Source: Dendrobium chrysotoxum (taxonomy: Eukaryota; Streptophyta; Magnoliopsida; Asparagales; Orchidaceae). Taken from it: a stretch of DNA of 64,000 nt. Below are positions 1 to 13,689 of the stretch, piece by piece. Both the position numbers and the translations under genes were made by a program. Each line of letters starts with the position of its first letter. The first letter of the stretch is position 1. The notes beneath the pieces are model-generated. The model had not been told where the DNA came from. It was given only the letters and a program-made list of their open reading frames with translations, and made no database searches. The stretch covers positions 47,270,365 through 47,334,364 of the forward strand of contig CM034298.1 in assembly GCA_019925795.1 (NCBI GenBank), given 5' to 3'.

Positions 1-1235
1 CTACGACACCCCAATTTCTCACGCCTTGGTGCCATTTTTTTTCACTTGGGCGCCGTAACGCTCGAATGTTAGAAGTGCTGTGGCATTGCAGTTATAATTT
101 CCAAAGGCCACATTTTCTCATTGAAGAGACATGAATATTCACTAAGTAACCAATCCACATCAACAAGCACTATGACAGTGCAATAATTTCAAGGTTGAGG
201 TGTAAGCTTCAATAGTGCCACTGCTCCACTTTTAAGCATTGTAGTGCCAAACACCTTTTTATGTTATCCTGTAAATATATATGATGTTATGTTTATAAGG
301 AAGTTCAATCACTTGTGTAAAATTCAGTACATCTTTTTAGATTACTTCTCTAGTTTTCTCTTAGAGTAAAATCTAAGGAGGTTAGGGAAGTACAAGATAC
401 AATCATTTGTAGTGTTTAGCCTATATATTTTGAAGCAACTTTATAAGTTAAGGGACAAAAAGTATCAAGGAGATACTTTGATCCTTTCTAGTGATATCAG
501 CCTCTTTTATTTTTATTATGTGTTTGCTTGTCATTTATTCTATGTTTAGCTAATTCTCTTATTTTGAACTGATGATATAAAGTGCATGTTAGATACTAAT
601 GAAGATTCTTGTTCTATACATGTTAAATGATGTTTTCAATATTATCCTATTCTTAATATAATGCACATAATGGACATATGTGTAGTTAAAATATGGTGTG
701 ATGTATAGGCTCGATGGAGGAATACATGAATAACCAAGAATACTGAGATAGGATGTTTGCATGTCTATATATACGAATGTAAAATGTTCTAGGTTCTTAA
801 GGAGATAACTATAACTGTAGGGTGTCAACAAATATCCTTTTCACCCTTATAAGCTCGATAGAGATCTAAGGATACATATGCTCTGAATCATATCTATAAT
901 TAAGGGTCTCATAAGGAAAGATATGAAATTTACACTCATCAATCCAAAACACTTTTATTAAATATTATACCCAATATTTTTACTATTTTATCTAGTGATA
1001 CAATCTCTAAAAATATCATTTTTATTTTAGTTGGATTATTATTATAATTAGAGTAAATAGAAGTAGTTTGCTGCAAGTAAGCATACTTTCTTATGGGTTC
1101 GACACTTTACTCTATCACTTTATTACTTGATTTGGCACCTATACTTGCATATTAAATGAGGTTTTGTTATGTTCATATCAAAGAATATCTAAGTATTATT
1201 TAGGGGTGATAGAGCCCTAGATTTATAAATAATAT
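1..1235 (+). repeat. Athila-type LTR and leader fragment (relic 0)
   Basis: This stretch matches, in reverse complement, the - strand LTR at about 22280-23560. Positions 60-140 (the run around gctgtggcattgcag and ggccacattttctc) pair with 23400-23470, and positions 1060-1215 pair with 22320-22450. It contains no coding frame. It is rich in short GTGC/GCAC words, as are the other Athila LTRs here. It lies upstream of a + strand Athila pol relic, so it is best read as the remains of that element's 5' LTR. Its true left end lies outside the window. Confidence 0.65.
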
Positions 1236-1599
1236 AAAATGTTCACTCCATACCCCCATTAGTAAGCACATGAAAATCTCCCCCATAATAGAATTATGTA
1301 ACCTTACACCTAATTATCCTTTAAATTTTAATTTCAATACCTAATTTAAGGGTAAACAACCTAATTTAGAATATTTAGTATTATAGATGGGAACCCAACT
1401 TCAATGCTAAGTCATCATCATTATGAACTTAGATAACAAGTTAGGGTAGTTATGTAATTCTCTTAATAATAGACCCCAAAGAACTCTACCTAATAATACA
1501 AAATTTAATCCTAAGGAAAATGGAGGGATAATTATAAGGCCATTAAGCTTAGAAGTGGTAAGGAGTTAGAGGAGGTAGTGAGAAATGATGAATAAACCA

Positions 1600-4500
1600 A
1601 GGAAGAACTAGTAAATAAATAGACAGAGGAAATATCAGTAGATCTTACCTTATCTATAAAACAACCTACCCCTAATTTTACATTACATAAACCTAATTAG
1701 AAATTTGTATAGAGACTACCGCCACCATTCCCACAAAGACTACAAAAATAGAATAAAGATAAGAAATTCTCTAGGTTCTTAGAGGTCATTAAAAAGTTGA
1801 CCATCAATATTTCTTTAATTGATGTCCTAGAGAAGATACCTAGTTATATTACATTTATAAAGGGCATCCTTAGAAAAAGGTAGAAGTTAGGTGACTATGA
1901 GGCTATTACTCTACTCAAGAATGTAGTGCAATCTTAAAGAGTAAACTTCCTAAAAAGTTAAAGGACCCTGGTAACTTTACCATTCCTTATGTTATAGGGG
2001 AGAAATTTTGCCGAATAGCACTTTGTGATTTATGAGCAAGCATTAATCTCATGCCTTTTCCTATCTTTAAGAGGCTATACGTAGGTAAGGTACAACCCAT
2101 GACTATCACCTTGTAGTTAGTTGATAGATCATTCACTTACCTTAGGGGGTGATAAAGGATGTATTGGTTAAGGTAGACAAATTTATTTTCCAATAGGGTT
2201 CATTGTGCTAGATATGGAGGAGAATACAGAAATACTAATTATTTTAGGTAGACATTTTCTAACCGTGGGCAGGGTTGTAACAGATGTCGAGAAGGGGGAA
2301 TTAATAATCTATATTCAAGTTGAAGAAGTAACATTCAATATTTTAAAGTCAATAAAATTCCTAAATAATGATAGTGAGAACCAATGTTATAGATTTAATA
2401 TAGCAGATAACTGAGTGGAGGATGCTTCGAATGATTTTTTTGGATTTAGAGGTGTTGGATCAGATGTTTGTTAATGAGGACATAAAGGAGCCTAGGCGTT
2501 ATATTATTATTTTTCTTGGTGTTATCCCTAAGAAGTATGAGACCTTAGATACTTCAACATTAGGTAAATTTTTATAGCCATCTATTTTAGAGGCATCAAC
2601 CTTATTACTCAAAGCATTGCTAAACAACCTTAGCTATGTAGTTTTGATGTAATTCATTAACTTTACTAGTGATCATATCTATGGATCTAGATGAACTTCA
2701 AGATAAAAAGTTGTTAGGCATTCTTAGAGAACATAAAAAAGCCTTTGGGTGCACACCTGTGGACATTCAAGGGATAAGTTCATCAATATATATGAATAAG
2801 ATCATGATAGATAAAGATTATCAACCCAAAGATGACCCATAAAAGTGGTTGAACCCCACCATGAAAGATGTAGTGAAGAAGGAGATCCTTAAATTGTTAG
2901 ACACATATATCATATATCCTTTTTTTGATAGTGATAGGGTTAGCCCAATTCACTGTCTGCTAAAAAAAGGAGGCTAACTTTAGTCATGATTGAGAAGAAT
3001 GAACTCATCCCAACTATAACTATCACTAAGTGGAGGATTTGTAACAATTATAAGAAATTAAATAAAGCCAAGTCCACTAGAGATGGCCATTTTCCATTGA
3101 ACTTTATAGATTAAATGCTAGATAGGTTAGCAGCACATCATTTCTATTTTTTCTTAGATGGCTATTTTGGCTACCATCAGATTTCTACTACCCCAAAAAA
3201 TGTGGATAAGATGACCTTTATAGCTCCTTATGTAACCTTTTCATTTAAAAGAATGCCCTTTTGATTCAACAAATGCCCTATAGTATTTCAGTGATACATG
3301 ATGTCCATCTTCTCATATTTAATAAAGGAGGGCATTAAGATCTTTATTGATGATTTTTCTATCTTTGGAATAACATTTGATGTTTTCTTAGATAAATTAT
3401 GACATATTTGGAAGTGATATAAGGAGTCTAACAAGGGTGTGGAGATTGATTGGGAAACGTGTCACTTCATGGTTAAGGAAGGCATTATCCTTGAACATAA
3501 AATCTCTAACAAGGGTGTGGAGATTGATTAGGCGAAGATCTAAGTAATTGAAAAATTACCACCACGTACAACTGTTAATGGAGTTAAAGGTTTATTAGGT
3601 CATGCCGATTTTTAAACAATATTTATTAAAAAAAAATTTGATTATGAAACCCTTATACCATTTACTTGAGAAGGATCCACCCTTTGAGTTTAATTTATGA
3701 TGTCTAATTGCATTTAAAAAACTTAATAAGTGCTTAGTTATAGCACCTATCATCATTTTACTTCAATGGTCCTAAAACTTTGAATTGTTGTGTGATGCTA
3801 GTAACTTTTCTATTAGAGAAATTCTAGGATAAATAATAAACAAGAAATTTCAGGCTATTTATTACGCTAGTAGAACTTTAAATAATGCAAAAATTAATTA
3901 CACCATAACCGAAAAAAGAATATGTAGTGATTGTCTTTACATTTGATAAATTTAGATCAAATTTGATTGGCACCAAGGTTGTTGCTTACACTAATCGCTC
4001 TACTATTAAATACCTATTAACTAATAAAGATGTTAAATTGAGATTAATTTGATGGATTTTATTGCTATATGAGTTTGATGTTACTGATATTAGATAAGAA
4101 AGCATTTGAAAATTTGGTGGCAGATCATTTATCAAGATTAGAGAGGAAGAATTCTATGCATTATGATTTTGACATTATTGAATTCTTCCGAGAAGTTATT
4201 TGCATTTCTTAATATTATTATGCCTTAAGATGTGAGCATTGTGCATTATATTGTCAATGGTATTATACCATTTTATATGTCACAGCCCCAAAGAAATAAA
4301 CTTTTGCATGATGCTAGGTATTACTTTTAGGATGATCCATATCTTTTAGAAGATTTAGTGATCAAATAATTATAAGGTGTGTCCCTTTAGAAGAAACCCA
4401 AAGAATTATTAGTCAGTGCATGACTTTAATTATGCTTGGCATTTTAGAGGATATAAACCTGCATCCAATATTCAACTATCTAGATTATATTGGGAAACCT

Positions 4501-5460
4501 TATTTAAGGATGTTAATGAATATTTTTAGAATAGTGATAGATGTCAGATTGTAGGTAACATTAGAAAATGAAATGAAATTCCCATGAATTTATTGTTAGA
4601 AGCTAAGTTATTTGAAGTTTTAAGATTAGAATTTATGGGACAACTTTTTTAATCATTTGGTAATCAATGTACTTTGATAGATATTTCCTATGTATCAATA
4701 TGGGTAGAAGGTACCCCATAAATGATGCTTAGGTTTTTATGAAATTCTTTAAGAGAAATACATTTCTCTAGATTTAGAACATCTCTGGTAATCATTAGTA
4801 ATGGGGGTAGTCATTTTTGTAATAGTAGAGTAGGAAACTTAATCTCTAAATTAGGTATTCAACATAGAAATGGAAAAAGTTATCACCCCCAAACTAGTAG
4901 ACAAGCTAAAATTAGCAATAAGGAGATTAAGAAAATCTTAGAAAAAACTAAAAACCCAAATAGGAAGGACTAGTCTGTTAGATTGGATAATGCTTTATGG
5001 GCTTAGAGGATTGCATTTAAGACTTCTATAGGAATGTATCGTTATAGACTTTTTTTAGGAGTAGAGTTATAGCAAAAGACTTTTTGGGTTATAAAGGAAT
5101 TGAATTTTAAACTTGAGGTTGCTAAGTAGAAGAAACTGATATAGTTAAATGAACTTGAGGAATATAGATTTGATGCTAACAAAAATATTAGGATTTTTAA
5201 AGAGCAATATAAGAAATGGTATAATTGTGAAATCATTAGAAAATAATTAACACTTTAACAACAAGTACTATTGTATAAATTTAAATTAAGATTATTTTTT
5301 GGGAAATTGAAGTCTAGGTTGTCAGGTCCATTTACTATCATTAGAGTATGTCTTTATGGAGCAATAGAAATTTAAGTTAAAAAGAGTACCCATTTATTTA
5401 AAGTTTATGGTCATAGGCTTAAGCCTTATCTAGGTGGGAACATTGACCTTTCTAGGAGTA
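1600..5460 (+). pseudogene. pol: Degenerate Ty3/gypsy (Athila-type) pol
   Basis: Frames broken by many stops and frameshifts still show the gypsy polyprotein in order. The aspartic protease tail is at 2205-2414 (motif ILGRHFLTVGR, then DVEKGEL). Reverse transcriptase is at about 2700-3400 with the catalytic box read as FIDDFS near 3343. RNase H is at about 3770-4110 (LLCDASNFS and the KYLL region). Integrase is at about 4380-5240 (ISNGGSHF near 4795, then YHPQTS). A GPY/F-like tail is at 5310-5430 (LSGPFTIIRV, HRLKPYL). The protease and RT wording is typical of Athila/Tat elements. No part could make a working enzyme. Confidence 0.85.
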
Positions 5461-5479
5461 TCTTATCATTGGATCATCT

Positions 5480-5570
5480 TGAATAATATTTAGCATAGTC
5501 TTGTTGAAGATTGTAAACATAGCATTGCTTGGGATACAACCTAAAAGATTATATCTACTTGTTTCTTGGC
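5480..5570 (+). other. Athila post-pol linker
   Basis: A short non-coding block (GAAGATTGTAAACATAGCA, then TTGGGATACAACC) follows the integrase tail. Close copies occur in three other places in this window (about 15185-15225 and 57075-57125 on the - strand, 37325-37360 on the + strand). Many plant Athila elements carry a similar sequence ending in a TTGGGAGGCAACCCA-like run between pol and the env-like frame. It is useful here as a landmark for deletions. Confidence 0.6.
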
Positions 5571-5989
5571 TAAATTAGATTAAGTGTTTATTAACTTACT
5601 AGTATGCACTTTGTTGCATTTAAAGTTTGGCTGCTCAATGAAAAAAGTGAAAAATGAATGAAAAATGGAAATTTTGTGGCGTTACATGATCAAGTGGCAT
5701 AGCTCTAAGCCCCTCAGCATCACAATGCTATACATAAACTCTTGCAATAATGCTAGGCATATGTAGTGGTTGTTAGTCATGTCAGGGGGTGGGAGGAATT
5801 TGAAGCATAATGCTACAGCACTATGCTAGGCTAACACACACCCGTGCCAATCTGTTATATTATCCATTGCCACTATACTACAACCTTTATAAATAGAATT
5901 TTGATGTTCATTCATTTCACAAGTTCTCTTGCACTTAAATCCTCTTAATTTATGTGATAATCTAATATTCTCCTTACCAAAAAGTAGCT

Positions 5990-6850
5990 CCTTAAATTTC
6001 TTTGGGTAAGAAGAGGTCAAGCTCTACCTCCCATGATAGTAGAAAGGTAGTTGTCACCACAAAGTATAGGTATAATAATTTGATTATCCAGAAGACCCTT
6101 ATCTCTGAGGGCACTTTTAGTAACAAGGGGGGTGGCACTATAGAAGACATCATATTTAAGAAGAAATGGGACATTTTGTATGATTACCCAACCTTACTAT
6201 CATCCCTATAATATGTGAATTCATTACTAATGAAAAGGAGCTTTGTAATGACTATTTAGCAGACAAGAGTCAGTACCCTTTACCACAGTAGAAATAAATC
6301 AAGCCTTCCCTACCCCCAACTATCAGTTCAATGGAGATGAGTACCAAAAATTTTGTACCTCTCCCATTGTCTATGATGAGATGCTCAGGTTCCTTACATA
6401 TAGGAACTCTAATTCTCAATGAAAGAGAAACAAAGATAGGATAGTCACCTCTTCTGTTTATGCTCTGACCATATATCCAAAGCTTGGCACTATTTCAATT
6501 TTGCTTAGCTTATGCATGATAGAAATATTTTTGAAGCTACCAAGGATAGGACCTTTATATGCTCTATATTTAGAACATATTTTTTATTGATTTTGGAAGG
6601 TTGTGTTTCTTTCATTCAGAATATACTTGGGGGTTCCACCATTGTAGTGTTAGGTCACCCTTGTATGATTTACTAGTTGTGCATTACTATTGGAGCCTTT
6701 GGAAACTTAGGGGAGGAGAAAATTTTCCCTACCTCTTCCCTCACTAAATCTAAATCTAATCCTTTGACATTTCTTTTATGGATTAGGGAGAGGGATCCAA
6801 CAAGCTGACCCAACCTAGCAAGTCTTGGGGTAGAAATCCTAGATCTCTAA
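5990..6850 (+). pseudogene. Athila env-like / ORF3 relic
   Basis: A broken frame begins near 6002 (MGKKRSSS...) and continues with frameshifts to about 6850. The pieces NEKELCNDYL, FCTSPIVYDEML and YALTIYPKLGT are in the order seen in the env-like third frame of Athila elements. It follows the post-pol linker, the correct position for that frame. No signal peptide or membrane segment can be argued from such a damaged copy. The function of this frame in Athila elements is not established. Confidence 0.55.
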
Positions 6851-7080
6851 AAGATTATGTGGTTGACCTCAGGGATAGAGTATACTAAGTACGTGTTTTA
6901 GTGGATAGATTTGGGAATCATTTTATACGGCTAGAATAAGGAATGTACCAGAGCTATGATCATATAATGATCTAGCATCGAAGATCATATCAACACCAAG
7001 CTTATTTCAATGTAAAAGCCCCATATAAAGCCATTGTACTATCATCAATAACATAACTAAAAATGAGTTAACTTGAAGTG
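6850..7080. other. Junction between two relics, nothing recognised
   Basis: This stretch joins the + strand Athila relic to the - strand chromovirus relic. I see no coding frame, terminal repeat or duplicated target here. The exact breakpoint cannot be placed. Confidence 0.4.
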
Positions 7081-9260
7081 ATTTCTTTTTAAGGATTGAG
7101 ATAACAATGACCTCATCTAAAAATGAGATCAACAACTTTGTACAAATAGTTCCTCCAGATCTTCAATACAAATATAATAACAACAATTTCAAAATCATGT
7201 GTTAGATAATTTCTTTAATATGGCTTCAACTGCCTGGTAATAAATATTATAACTTTCTTATACTGTATGAGACCACATCCTCATCCTTTTAGTGAAGTAT
7301 CACTAAACACCTAAAATCTCTTTGAACATGATGGAATAGTCAAAACTGGAGAATATGTCAAATATTCCTTCAATCTCTGTAAACTCTCCTCATAAATGAA
7401 CATCCAATAAAATGCCACTGATTTTTGAGTCAGTCTTGTTAGAGGGTCTAAAATATGAGAAAATCCTTTCACAAATTTCTTATAATAGCCAGCCATACCT
7501 TAAAAGCTATGGACTTCAGATACAGTAGTAAGGCTCATCCAATTAGCTTTAGAGTAAAATTTGTGGAGATCTATATATATACCAACACTACTCACTACAT
7601 GCCCCAGAAATAAATACTCGTCAATAAGAATTCACACTTAAAAGATTTGGTATACAGTTGATGGTACCTCTAAGTCTCCTGAATAGTCCTTAGATGAATC
7701 ACATATTCCTCCTCAAAAGCTAAGTAAACTAGAATATCATATATAAATACAATCACAAATTGGTCCAAATACTCCCTAAATACCTTGTTTATTAGATCCA
7801 TAAAAAATGTAGGCACATTAGTCACCCCAAAAGGCATGACTAAGAATATGAAATTCTTGTATCAAGTACTAAAAGTCATCTTAGCCACATATACCTCTCT
7901 TATTTTTTCCTGATAATATTCAAACTATAGATCAATTTAAGAAATTTAAAAGAGCATATAAGCTCATGAGCCAAATCATTGATCCTTAGGAAAGGTCACT
8001 TATTTTTAATGGTGACCTTATTTAGATCCCTATAATTGATATGCATGTGCATTTTTTCATCCTTTTTCTTCACAAAATAGAATAAGTGCTTCCCATGGAG
8101 ATATACTAAAATAGGAAAAACCCCTTGTCAACCAACTCTTAGAGTTAAACCTTTAACTGTTAAAGCTCCTTAGGTGTAATACTATTAGGACATCAGAAAG
8201 AGATCCAGATTTTACAATCCTATCCAAAATAGAGGCCATAAATATCATACAACTCTTCCTCCACAACCTATCCACTTGCACAGTAGTGATTAGACACCCT
8301 AAAATATACAACTTTTACCACCCAAAAAAAGAGTAACTCCCTTCTTTACACAATCAATTTGAGCTCCATACCAACTTAATGAATCCATACCAAAAATAAT
8401 ATAAAACTTCGAAATAAGTAATATTATCAAACTAGACTTACATTTCCTATAAGATATTTCAATATCATAGAAACATAGTCCACTAACTAACAGACCATCC
8501 TAAGTCAGTAGTATGATAGCAAAAAGAGGTAATAAAATAGAAGGACAGTACAGTAAATAAAAGTTTCTCTCAGAAAAATGTGTGACAAGCTCTATAATTG
8601 AATAAAATATGAGAAGAAAAATTGGAAGCATAAGTAATACCTATAACCACATCTAGAGTATTTTTGGCCTCATGCTAAGTCAAACTATATACACATGCCT
8701 AAACTGGAGCTAGAACAATAAGAATACCATGCTCTCTCTAACCACTCCCAAAAGGCCTCTCTACTATAAAACTTACTACAGAACCATAACCCCCTCTATT
8801 AAATGACCCTTCAGCAAAAACAAATGATGGAACTATTCTCAGTCTTCTCATTAACCTGGTAAAACTATTAGCCTTGGCTCAAAGTATTGGCCAGGTCTGA
8901 CCTGTGGATACTCAACAACTTTATACCCAATTTAACCACATCAGAAGCACTATCTTGTTATCCTATAGCACTGCACAAAATGACTCCTACCAATACTATG
9001 GAACACAGGTACCCCACTAATAGAACTTATGGAATTGATAATATTGCCACTACTAGGAACTGACATAGATGATCCACCTCTCTAAGAACCTCCAAGTCCA
9101 AATCTACTCCTCTTTATAGAATATCTACTACAACCAAATGTCATGCTAACAAACCTCTTCCTACTAGTGTTGCTTGACTGACACTCTGCTAATTTGTTAT
9201 ATCATGGTCTAGCATATCTCTTAAATAATCACACATAACAAACATTTGAATTGGCATAGC
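7080..9260 (-). pseudogene. pol: Degenerate Ty3/gypsy chromovirus gag-pol
   Basis: Read from high to low coordinates, the order is as follows. A damaged gag CCHC knuckle lies at about 8900-8960 (C..CG..GY pattern with two stops). A protease fragment is near 8340-8400 (FGMDSLSWYGAQIDC). RT is at about 7540-8100 (INYRDLNKVTIKN, then FLVMPFGVTNVP, then FIYDILVY). The RT-RNase H connection is at 7311-7496 (GYYKKFVKGFS). RNase H is at about 7080-7300 (FSDTSLKG, RQLKPY, ALKIWRNYLY). This wording is typical of Tekay/Del-like chromoviruses. The first Asp of the RT catalytic pair is replaced by Tyr (FIYDIL). No integrase or chromodomain is visible, so the 3' half is lost at 7080. Confidence 0.85.
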
Positions 9261-10620
9261 CTTGAAAATAAGTAAAAATTAATGCCCAAACATTACCCAT
9301 AACCATCTCACTTGATTCCAAATTAGTTCATATTACTCTATTTTATAATTTGTAACCCAAACGTCTCTAATACTATAAAGGGATTATAACAATGAAAATA
9401 GAGAAGTAAGAGAAATATCCATGATTGTACAAAATTAAGAAAATACCCATATAGAGTCAAATAGCTCAGATCCTAAACTCAGCTACTCAACAGGTTCTTT
9501 CCATTTTTTTTGACCTTAAATAGAAGGAAAAATAAGTGTGAGCCAACAAAATGCAATAGGTCACACCAACTTATCTAAAATTCTAACAATTTATTCATTT
9601 TATATTTAATTGAATATAATAACAATTCATTAGAAATTCATTATACTAAGCATAAGACAAATTTTTGTTATTTGAAATAAAGTAGACTATACACTACTAA
9701 TATATAAATAAGTACTTCATATACTAGTGTAGAAAGTAATAGATTTTCATTAGGCCCTTTTACCTCTTATCATAAATAGATATCAAAATTAAGGCCCTTT
9801 CAATACTATGTGCTAGCATATTAGAAAATAGGCTCTTATGACTCCCAATGTTAGTACATAACATATATTCAAAAATTCTGGCCCTTATGACTCCCTATGT
9901 ATTTATCATAATTATAAAAACTTTCACCAAAAATTAGACCTCCTAAGAATTCACATGTTTCGAGTAGAAATGCATATACATAGCATAGGATTGTAGTAAG
10001 GAAGTATAAATAAACCAAACTTTAGGATTTTCACTGAAGCTTTATTAGTAAGCAATAAAATTAACTACTAAATATAATTTCATAATTTTAGAATGTTGCT
10101 AGATTAATAGGGATTGTTTAGAATATTATTTTGAAGCATCAATTATACTACAAGATATATTTTTTTTAGTATTATTTTTTGGAAAAATAAAATAGTGCAC
10201 TTTTCATTTTACTGATAGAAATTTTCAAGAAAAATATCTACATCTCTAGAATGACTTGCTCTACAATATACAAAAAACTACATGGTGAATGTTTTACGAG
10301 TACCAAATTATCCACATTTATGTAATACAATTTTATAAGTTAAATCAGAATATTCTTGAATTTTTTTTATTTTTCAAAATTGAGATAGACAAAATGTAAC
10401 CTACTTTGATCCAAGTAACTTTCAAAACTGGGCCTACTGTAGAAAATAAACCAGATTAGACCAAATGTTAACTTTCTCTCATTAGAATCCTCTTCTCTCT
10501 CTCTGTCTAGTCCACTACTTAAAGGGATGAAATATGGTTTTATAAATATTGGAAATGGATATTTATTAAAAGTAATAGTCCTGGCACTGCAGCACTTGAT
10601 CCTGCATGCTGCAACACTTC
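9260..10620. other. AT-rich stretch without genes, possibly chromovirus leader/LTR
   Basis: No gene is supported here. By position it should hold the 5' leader and LTR of the - strand chromovirus relic, but I see no second copy in the window to prove an LTR. The last 60 bases (10560-10620) are rich in GCAC words and look like Athila LTR sequence. An open stretch on the - strand at 10367-10657 shows no recognisable protein and crosses the Athila-2 LTR boundary, so I do not call it. Confidence 0.4.
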
Positions 10621-10622
10621 GA

Positions 10623-12053
10623 TGGGCATGTGTCTGGCTGGTGCTAGTTGTTTGCATTAGTCTATTCTTATGTATATTCTAATATAAATCCCCATTACGA
10701 AGTCAATTTCATGCATTGAATATGTGTAAAATTATTTATGAGAGAGTGTAGGTACCATGAGGAAGTGTTTTACCTCACATAATTATTCTACTATTATCTT
10801 CAAGCTATAAAAATTATCCTACACAATGAACTCAGGGTTGTATGCTTTCTAGAATGTGAGTTGTAGAAGAAAAGTGAAGATGCCAATAAATAAAATCTTT
10901 TAAACTAATAAAAGTGAAATCTCCTAAGCTTTCCTAAGTAGACTCTCCTAAATAAGTTTAAAATTAGAGCATATGCATCCTTAAATCTTTATAAAGCTTG
11001 TAAGGATGTAAAGAAAGGTTATGGCCTTCCTATAGTTATTTTATCACCATAGAACCTTGAATAATAAACATCTTATGTCAAGGTATGAAAGTATTCCATT
11101 ATAATTCTCTTAATTATTTCAATATTCCTCCGTCAATGCAATATATCATTATGGTTTTTAAATCAACACATGGTCACTATATAGATTAAATTAAGAGTGA
11201 GAGATATTGAAGGCAACCGTCCATAATTTAAAGCGTAAGAATCTACATTATTAATTACTTAGGTTTTTATATCATTAGTCCAAATCTATTATTTTTATTA
11301 GCCATAAAATAAAAATAGAATAACACAATTTCCATTACTTTCTCAAGAAAGATAATACAAATAGAAATAAGTAAAATGATATCGCTCAGAATGAAGGATA
11401 CCAAACTAAACTAAAATATTAATCCTTCCCAAAGTGAATCTCATCTTACAAGTTTACTCTGTATACTCTTTTCCACTCCTAATGCTTTCTTGTTCACTAC
11501 AATGTTAGCCTACCACTCTAAAGTGTGTTTCCATCTCTCCTCTAGTCTCTCCTATCTGAAAATTATTCAAAACTACAGCACACTTACACAAAATAGAAAA
11601 AAATATTTATACTTATTAAATAATGACTTAGGCCTCATGTCACTCAATAAGGGGACATCATGGTGTTATAAAATATGAAAAAGTTCCTCAGAGCTACTAA
11701 AGGCTCTATAGTGCAATGCAAAGTTAAACCAATATAGCTATTTATTGATCCATCATGATAGTTGACTGATTTGCTATGGCACTTCTTTTTCTCAACTGCT
11801 CCACTATGATGTTACAAAAGTTGGGCATTTTGGTGCTCGCTTATATCATCTATCACTGCGATACTTTCGAGGTCAGTGCTTGAACATAAAATTATTGTAT
11901 AATTTTTTGGAGACACCAGTGGTGTAATATTATTTTTTGGTGATGCAGTGTTGTGAAGGGCTACAACGCTAACGTTAGTTTTGTTTAGATGCTAAATTAA
12001 TTGTTAATTTTCCAAAGACTTCATTGCTGTAATTTTGTGATAAGGCATCACGG
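10623..12053 (-). repeat. Athila-2 3' LTR, distal part
   Basis: It begins with TG at 10623 (tgggcatgtgtctggctgg) and matches 58668-60100 in the same orientation throughout. Shared landmarks are the gatgctagtt/ggtgctagtt run near the start, aatccccattac, and the GCAC-rich part after 11700. The homology continues at 53528, on the far side of Athila-1, showing that this LTR was split by insertion. Small open frames inside it (for example 11490-11678) have no counterpart of the same length in the partner LTR and are not genes. Confidence 0.7.
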
Positions 12054-12689
12054 TGTTAAAGATGCAATTAACTATAAATTTAGTAGTATTTTATAATCTT
12101 AAGTATAAGTAAAAATATTATTTTTACTTATTATTTTATAGGAATATCTCAAGAGAAGGGAAAAAATTCACAAGTGTTAAACCAACACTATAATTCTCAA
12201 ACTATCAGCATCACAGTATCCACAACACTCAGTGCCAAATTAAGACACTGCAGCACCAGAGCCTCACGAATACTATCATTTAACTTAGCACCTGATAAAG
12301 CTAAGCTTAGCACTATAGTGCTTCATAATACATAGAAATAAGTATTGTAGTATTGGAGCCTCATGAATTCGAGAACTGGAGCATCAAAATGCATAATGCC
12401 ACAATGTTAGATTACACATTTAAGTACCTAGAACTCAATGTTTTTAGTGCCATAGAAGTGTAGTGGCTAAAATAAGGAGACACGGTAAATCAACCAAAAG
12501 ATATGTTGGTTCAGCTAATAGATGTGTCGGTTCATCCCAACGTCTCATCAACGCAAGCCTAATAATGTCTAAGTGCTAATTCATTGCATAATGCCTTTTC
12601 TCCACCATGTTGAGTGGAAAAGTTCCTAAGTTCATTTTGATACTAATATAAATAATTTTTTAGTTTGATTTAGTGGAGATTCTATGAAT
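12054..12689 (+). repeat. Athila-1 5' LTR, first piece
   Basis: It starts TGTTAA like the 3' LTR at 40323 and then follows 51936-52560. The shared runs include agtagtattttataatctt against atagtattttactatctt, and ggaatatctcaagag against gaatgtctcaaaa. The remaining part of this LTR resumes at 23788 after Athila-3. GCAC/GTGC words are dense at 12180-12620. Confidence 0.7.
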
Positions 12690-13310
12690 TGAGAGGGGTA
12701 ATGCGGGTTAGGTGTGGGTTATGATGGGCTTGTGTAACTTTTCGAGATTGATTCTATATATGCTTAGCTAGATGTCCATGTAAGATTGAATATTCTTTGG
12801 TTCTCTTTCATATATTAATAATTTAAACCCACTTAAATATACGCAAGTATAGGTACTGAATCAAGTGATAAAGTGATGAAAGTGTCGAACCCAAGAGGAA
12901 AAGTAATGTTTTCTTGTAATAAAACTACTACTATTTACTCTAATTGCATAAGTTATCCTACTAAAATAGAAATGATATTTTTGAGTTCCTACCACTAAAT
13001 AAAAATAGCTAGTATAGTTGATATAATTTTAATAAATATTTCGGTTTGATGTATAAAAATATCATATTTTTCCCAATGAGACTCTTAATTTTAGATGTGG
13101 ACTAAAGCATATAAATCCCTTGATCTCTATCAAGCTTGTAGGGGTGAAAAGGATATCTGTTGACCTCCTATAATTTTAATATCTCCATAGAACATAGAAT
13201 ATTAAAATATCCTATGTCTAGGCATGCCAACATTCTATTTCAATACTCCTGATTATTCTTACATTTTTCCATTATAGCTATGCCACACTATGTTTTAACT
13301 ACACACATGA

Positions 13311-13403
<93 letters not shown>

Positions 13404-13680
13404 TGAAGAAAATGATATATTAAAAATATCCATAAATTCTTTAGAGTCGAAGGGTCTATATTAGTACTTAATATGCTCTTTACATCATCAATCCAAAATA
13501 TGATATGAATATAAATATAATATTAACAATTACATCTCTAAATGAATAAGGTAGCTTATAGCTTACATGTGCTTGTAGTTATAATTTATGTTTCATTAGT
13601 TCACCATCATCTATAGTAGTTCTCTTACTATGTCCTTTGTAACTATAAGTATAAGATTACATTTGGATTTTAAGCTTTCA
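12690..13680 (-). repeat. Athila-3 3' LTR (incomplete)
   Basis: It matches 22280-23100 in the same orientation, for example cgcaagtataggtactgaatcaagtgat against tgcaagtatacatgccaaatcaagtaat, and the run tagaaatgatatttttgag. The GCAC-rich outer half present in the 5' LTR (23280-23660) is missing, so this LTR has lost part of U3. A long AT microsatellite sits inside it. Confidence 0.6.
13314..13399. repeat. (AT)43 microsatellite
   Basis: An uninterrupted run of about 43 AT dinucleotides lies within the Athila-3 3' LTR. The matching place in the 5' LTR (about 22855) reads tatgtacatt with no expansion, so the run grew after insertion. Confidence 0.95.
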
Positions 13681-13689
13681 AATGATATC

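Noticed and set aside
10367..10657. A 96-codon - strand open frame near the Athila-2 left end.
   Set aside because: It crosses the LTR boundary at 10623 and has no recognisable domain.
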